From Acidobacteriaceae bacterium (lineage in GTDB: Bacteria; Acidobacteriota; Terriglobia; Terriglobales; SbA1): a stretch of 13,691 nucleotides of DNA. Position numbers and translations under genes: made by a program. Location of the stretch: contig PMHI01000450.1 in NCBI GenBank assembly GCA_003156615.1, forward strand, positions 1,279 to 14,969. The letters are read 5' to 3'. The notes below the pieces were generated by a model, which saw only the letters and a program-made list of their open reading frames with translations, was not told the origin of the DNA and searched no databases. Numbering within the stretch: the stretch's first letter is position 1; every line of letters starts with the position of its first letter. Of this stretch, positions 11,676 to 13,691 are shown piece after piece.

Positions 11676-13691
11676 TTATGGTTGCTCTGCCGGTTTTTCC
11701 ACCGGCTTGTCGAATACCTTGGGATCGACCGTCGGGTTGATCTCGAGGGCTGTGTATTGTGCCGTACTCGAATCCTCGCCGTTCTGCTTGTTATGGCGCA
11801 TGAAAGGAACGTTCAGGCCGTTTACTGATTTCCAGTCGTCCAAGTCGGTTTCGCCCTGCACGGGGCCGCCCTGGCTGAGCGTTCGATAAGTCTCTTTCAA
11901 AATGTGGCCGCTTTGCGGGTCGACAAACCAGCGGATGGTTGCACCGGCGGCATTTACATCGAGGATGCGGGCTTCGATGGCGCCGACCTTCTCAGTTCCA
12001 TCGGCATGGAATGACACATTGGCATCCTTTGAGTGCGAAGCGATGAAAACCGGATCGCGCTTGATCTGCTCGAGCGTTTCCGCCTTCTGGGAAGCAGGGA
12101 AGTCGCGCATGCCCTGTCCGGGAATGGCCATGAAGGCCGCATCCGGTGTGACCACAATCTTCATGGTTCCTCCCGGAGTTTGCATTTCCGCGTGCAGATG
12201 ATCGGGGTAAACGATCACGGTTTCCATTTGCATGGGAAAGTCGCCCTGCGGCGTTTTCTGGGTCAGGGTCAGCTCTGCCTTGACGGCCTTGATTGCCGTC
12301 AGTGTCTCCTCGCCGCCCATCGCGGCCACTACTTTTGCCGCCAGAGCCTTGCCTTCTTCATTCGAAGCCGTGGGTTTGGCGCTCTCGTCTTGCTTGTCGC
12401 CCGGCGGAGGTGGAATGCTAATATCGATTTCCTTCACCGGTCCAAGTGACGAGAGAGGTTTGTCGAACTCTTTCGTGTTGCCAACCACGAGAACCGCGAG
12501 TTGATCGCGGTGCACATATTTCGCCGCCACGCGATTCACGTCGGCAGCCGTCACTTTCTGGATCTCTGCCGGGAACTTGTCGAGCCAGTCGGAGGGATAC
12601 CCGTAGAATTCATAAGTCACGCGCTCAGCGAGAACTTTGTCGGGCGAATCCAGGCGAAAGATAAACGCGTTCTGGATCGCGTCTTTGGCCTCCTGGATTT
12701 CTTTGTCGGTGATAGGTTGTTTGGCCAGATTGTCGATGTCTTCATCGAGTGCCTGGATCGACTCGATCGTAGTCCCGCTCTTGGTGCCCACAACGAATTG
12801 CAGAATGCCGGGATGCCCGAAGTTTGCGCCGATGCCGCCCCCCACGTTGTAGGCTAGGCCGCGCTTGGTGCGAATGTCGTTGAACAGCCGCGAGGAGAAG
12901 CCGCCGCCGAAAGCCTCATTGAAGACGCTGATCGCGTAGTAGTCGGGATTGTTGCGCGTGGTGCCCAGCGCCACCATGTGGATGTTGCTCTGATTCACGT
13001 CTTCTTTGGGGATGAGATAGTAGCCGGGCTTGGCGGACTGATACCGAATTTCATCTTTCGGCAGGTCGGCGCCCCGAGGCCACGCCTCAAAGGCGGCGCG
13101 CAGCTTGGCTTCCATTGCGACGGAATCGAAGTCGCCACTGATGCCCAGGATGATGTGATTGGGATGGACGTACGTCGTGTGCCAGTCGAGCAAATCCTGG
13201 CGAGTGATGGCGGCGATGGTGGAATACTCAGGTTCGCGAGCATAGGGATTGTCCGCTCCGTAAGCCAGCTTGGCGGATTCGCGTGCCGCAATCTCGCCGA
13301 CTTCGTCATTGCGCCGCGAGATGCTGTCGTTGGCTTGCTTCTGCGCCAGGTCGAGCTTGTCGGCGCGGAATTCGGGATTCTTTAGCAGGTCGGCGAAGAC
13401 TGGGAAGACATCGTCGAAGTCGCCTTTCAGGCAACTCAAGCTGATGCTGGTTGAATCGGGCTCGCCACCGGTTTCGACTTTGGCTGCGCGCACTTCAAGA
13501 AAGTCGTCGAGCTGATCGCCGGTTTCGGTCTTCGTGCCGCCGGTACGCCAGACTTCGCCGAAGATGTCTACTAGCCCGACTTTGCGGGCCGGCTCATTGC
13601 GCGAGCCGCCGCGGATGCGCGCACTCCCGTCGATCAGCGGCAGTTCGTGATCTTCCTCGAGGAAGATCACCATGCCGTTGGACAGTTCAAT
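11676..13691 (-). CDS. M16-family peptidase-like protein lacking the zinc motif, fused to a LolA-like domain (5' end outside the window)
   Basis: 671 residues are visible, starting within the first strand of the M16 fold (IELSNGMVIFLEEDHELPLI); the true start lies to the right of the window. Where active M16 peptidases have HxxEH, this protein reads GLVDIFGEVWRTGGT, so the zinc ligands are missing. It keeps the partner-subunit signature FSSRLFNDIRTKRGLAY (about 265-281 of the visible part) with the Arg/Tyr pair (Arg274, Tyr281). This is the pattern of the non-catalytic subunit of two-gene M16B proteases. After a Pro-rich linker (SIPPPPGDKQ) a further roughly 220 residues (from about 445) resemble LolA-like outer-membrane lipoprotein-sorting domains (for example DPQSGHILKETYRTL and a VNGLNVPF segment). 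A periplasmic location is likely, but no signal peptide is in view. A catalytic partner gene probably lies just beyond the right edge. Confidence 0.85.
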   Translation of the reverse strand: MELSNGMVIFLEEDHELPLIDGSARIRGGSRNEPARKVGLVDIFGEVWRTGGTKTETGDQLDDFLEVRAAKVETGGEPDSTSISLSCLKGDFDDVFPVFADLLKNPEFRADKLDLAQKQANDSISRRNDEVGEIAARESAKLAYGADNPYAREPEYSTIAAITRQDLLDWHTTYVHPNHIILGISGDFDSVAMEAKLRAAFEAWPRGADLPKDEIRYQSAKPGYYLIPKEDVNQSNIHMVALGTTRNNPDYYAISVFNEAFGGGFSSRLFNDIRTKRGLAYNVGGGIGANFGHPGILQFVVGTKSGTTIESIQALDEDIDNLAKQPITDKEIQEAKDAIQNAFIFRLDSPDKVLAERVTYEFYGYPSDWLDKFPAEIQKVTAADVNRVAAKYVHRDQLAVLVVGNTKEFDKPLSSLGPVKEIDISIPPPPGDKQDESAKPTASNEEGKALAAKVVAAMGGEETLTAIKAVKAELTLTQKTPQGDFPMQMETVIVYPDHLHAEMQTPGGTMKIVVTPDAAFMAIPGQGMRDFPASQKAETLEQIKRDPVFIASHSKDANVSFHADGTEKVGAIEARILDVNAAGATIRWFVDPQSGHILKETYRTLSQGGPVQGETDLDDWKSVNGLNVPFMRHNKQNGEDSSTAQYTALEINPTVDPKVFDKPVEKPAEQP

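Overview
The window looks like a chromosomal segment from an Acidobacteriota member (Terriglobia-like). This is inferred from the GC-rich, roughly balanced coding on both strands, short type IV pilins with the acidobacterial architecture, GT-C/TPR paralogues of a kind common in that phylum, and a CAGTTCT heptamer repeat inside a gene. No rRNA or other taxonomic marker is present, so the assignment is tentative. No tRNA, rRNA, CRISPR array, intact insertion sequence or phage gene was seen.

Left to right: an ABC-2 exporter pair on the minus strand (permease 1-422, cut by the window edge; ATPase 419-1360, coupled by an ATGA overlap); a type IV pilin (1533-2039, minus); a roughly 600-base stretch (2040-2637) with that pilin's -24/-12 promoter, a decayed copy of a pilin 3' end plus terminator, and an oppositely oriented broken pilin fragment; a PAP2-superfamily integral membrane protein (2638-3915, minus); a second type IV pilin (4194-4709, minus); a large polytopic GT-C-like protein with C-terminal TPRs (5104-7056, plus); a membrane-anchored SpoIIE/PP2C phosphatase (7112-8275, minus); a SplB-like radical SAM protein (8322-9341, minus); a second GT-C/TPR paralogue (9621-11540, minus); and an M16-type peptidase-family protein fused to a LolA-like domain (11676-13691, minus, 5' end outside the window).

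The centre is the most interesting part. Two live pilins and at least one dead one share sequence, C-terminal signature and terminator. Both live pilins carry the same GG-N10-GC promoter element, suggesting sigma-54 control. They sit beside a lipid-phosphate-type PAP2 membrane protein and a TMTC-like GT-C protein. That combination would fit pilin assembly with lipid-carrier-dependent glycosylation of the pilins; this is a hypothesis from gene neighbourhood and family knowledge, not something the sequence proves. The flanking ABC exporter, SpoIIE phosphatase, radical SAM protein and M16 protein show no visible functional link to it.
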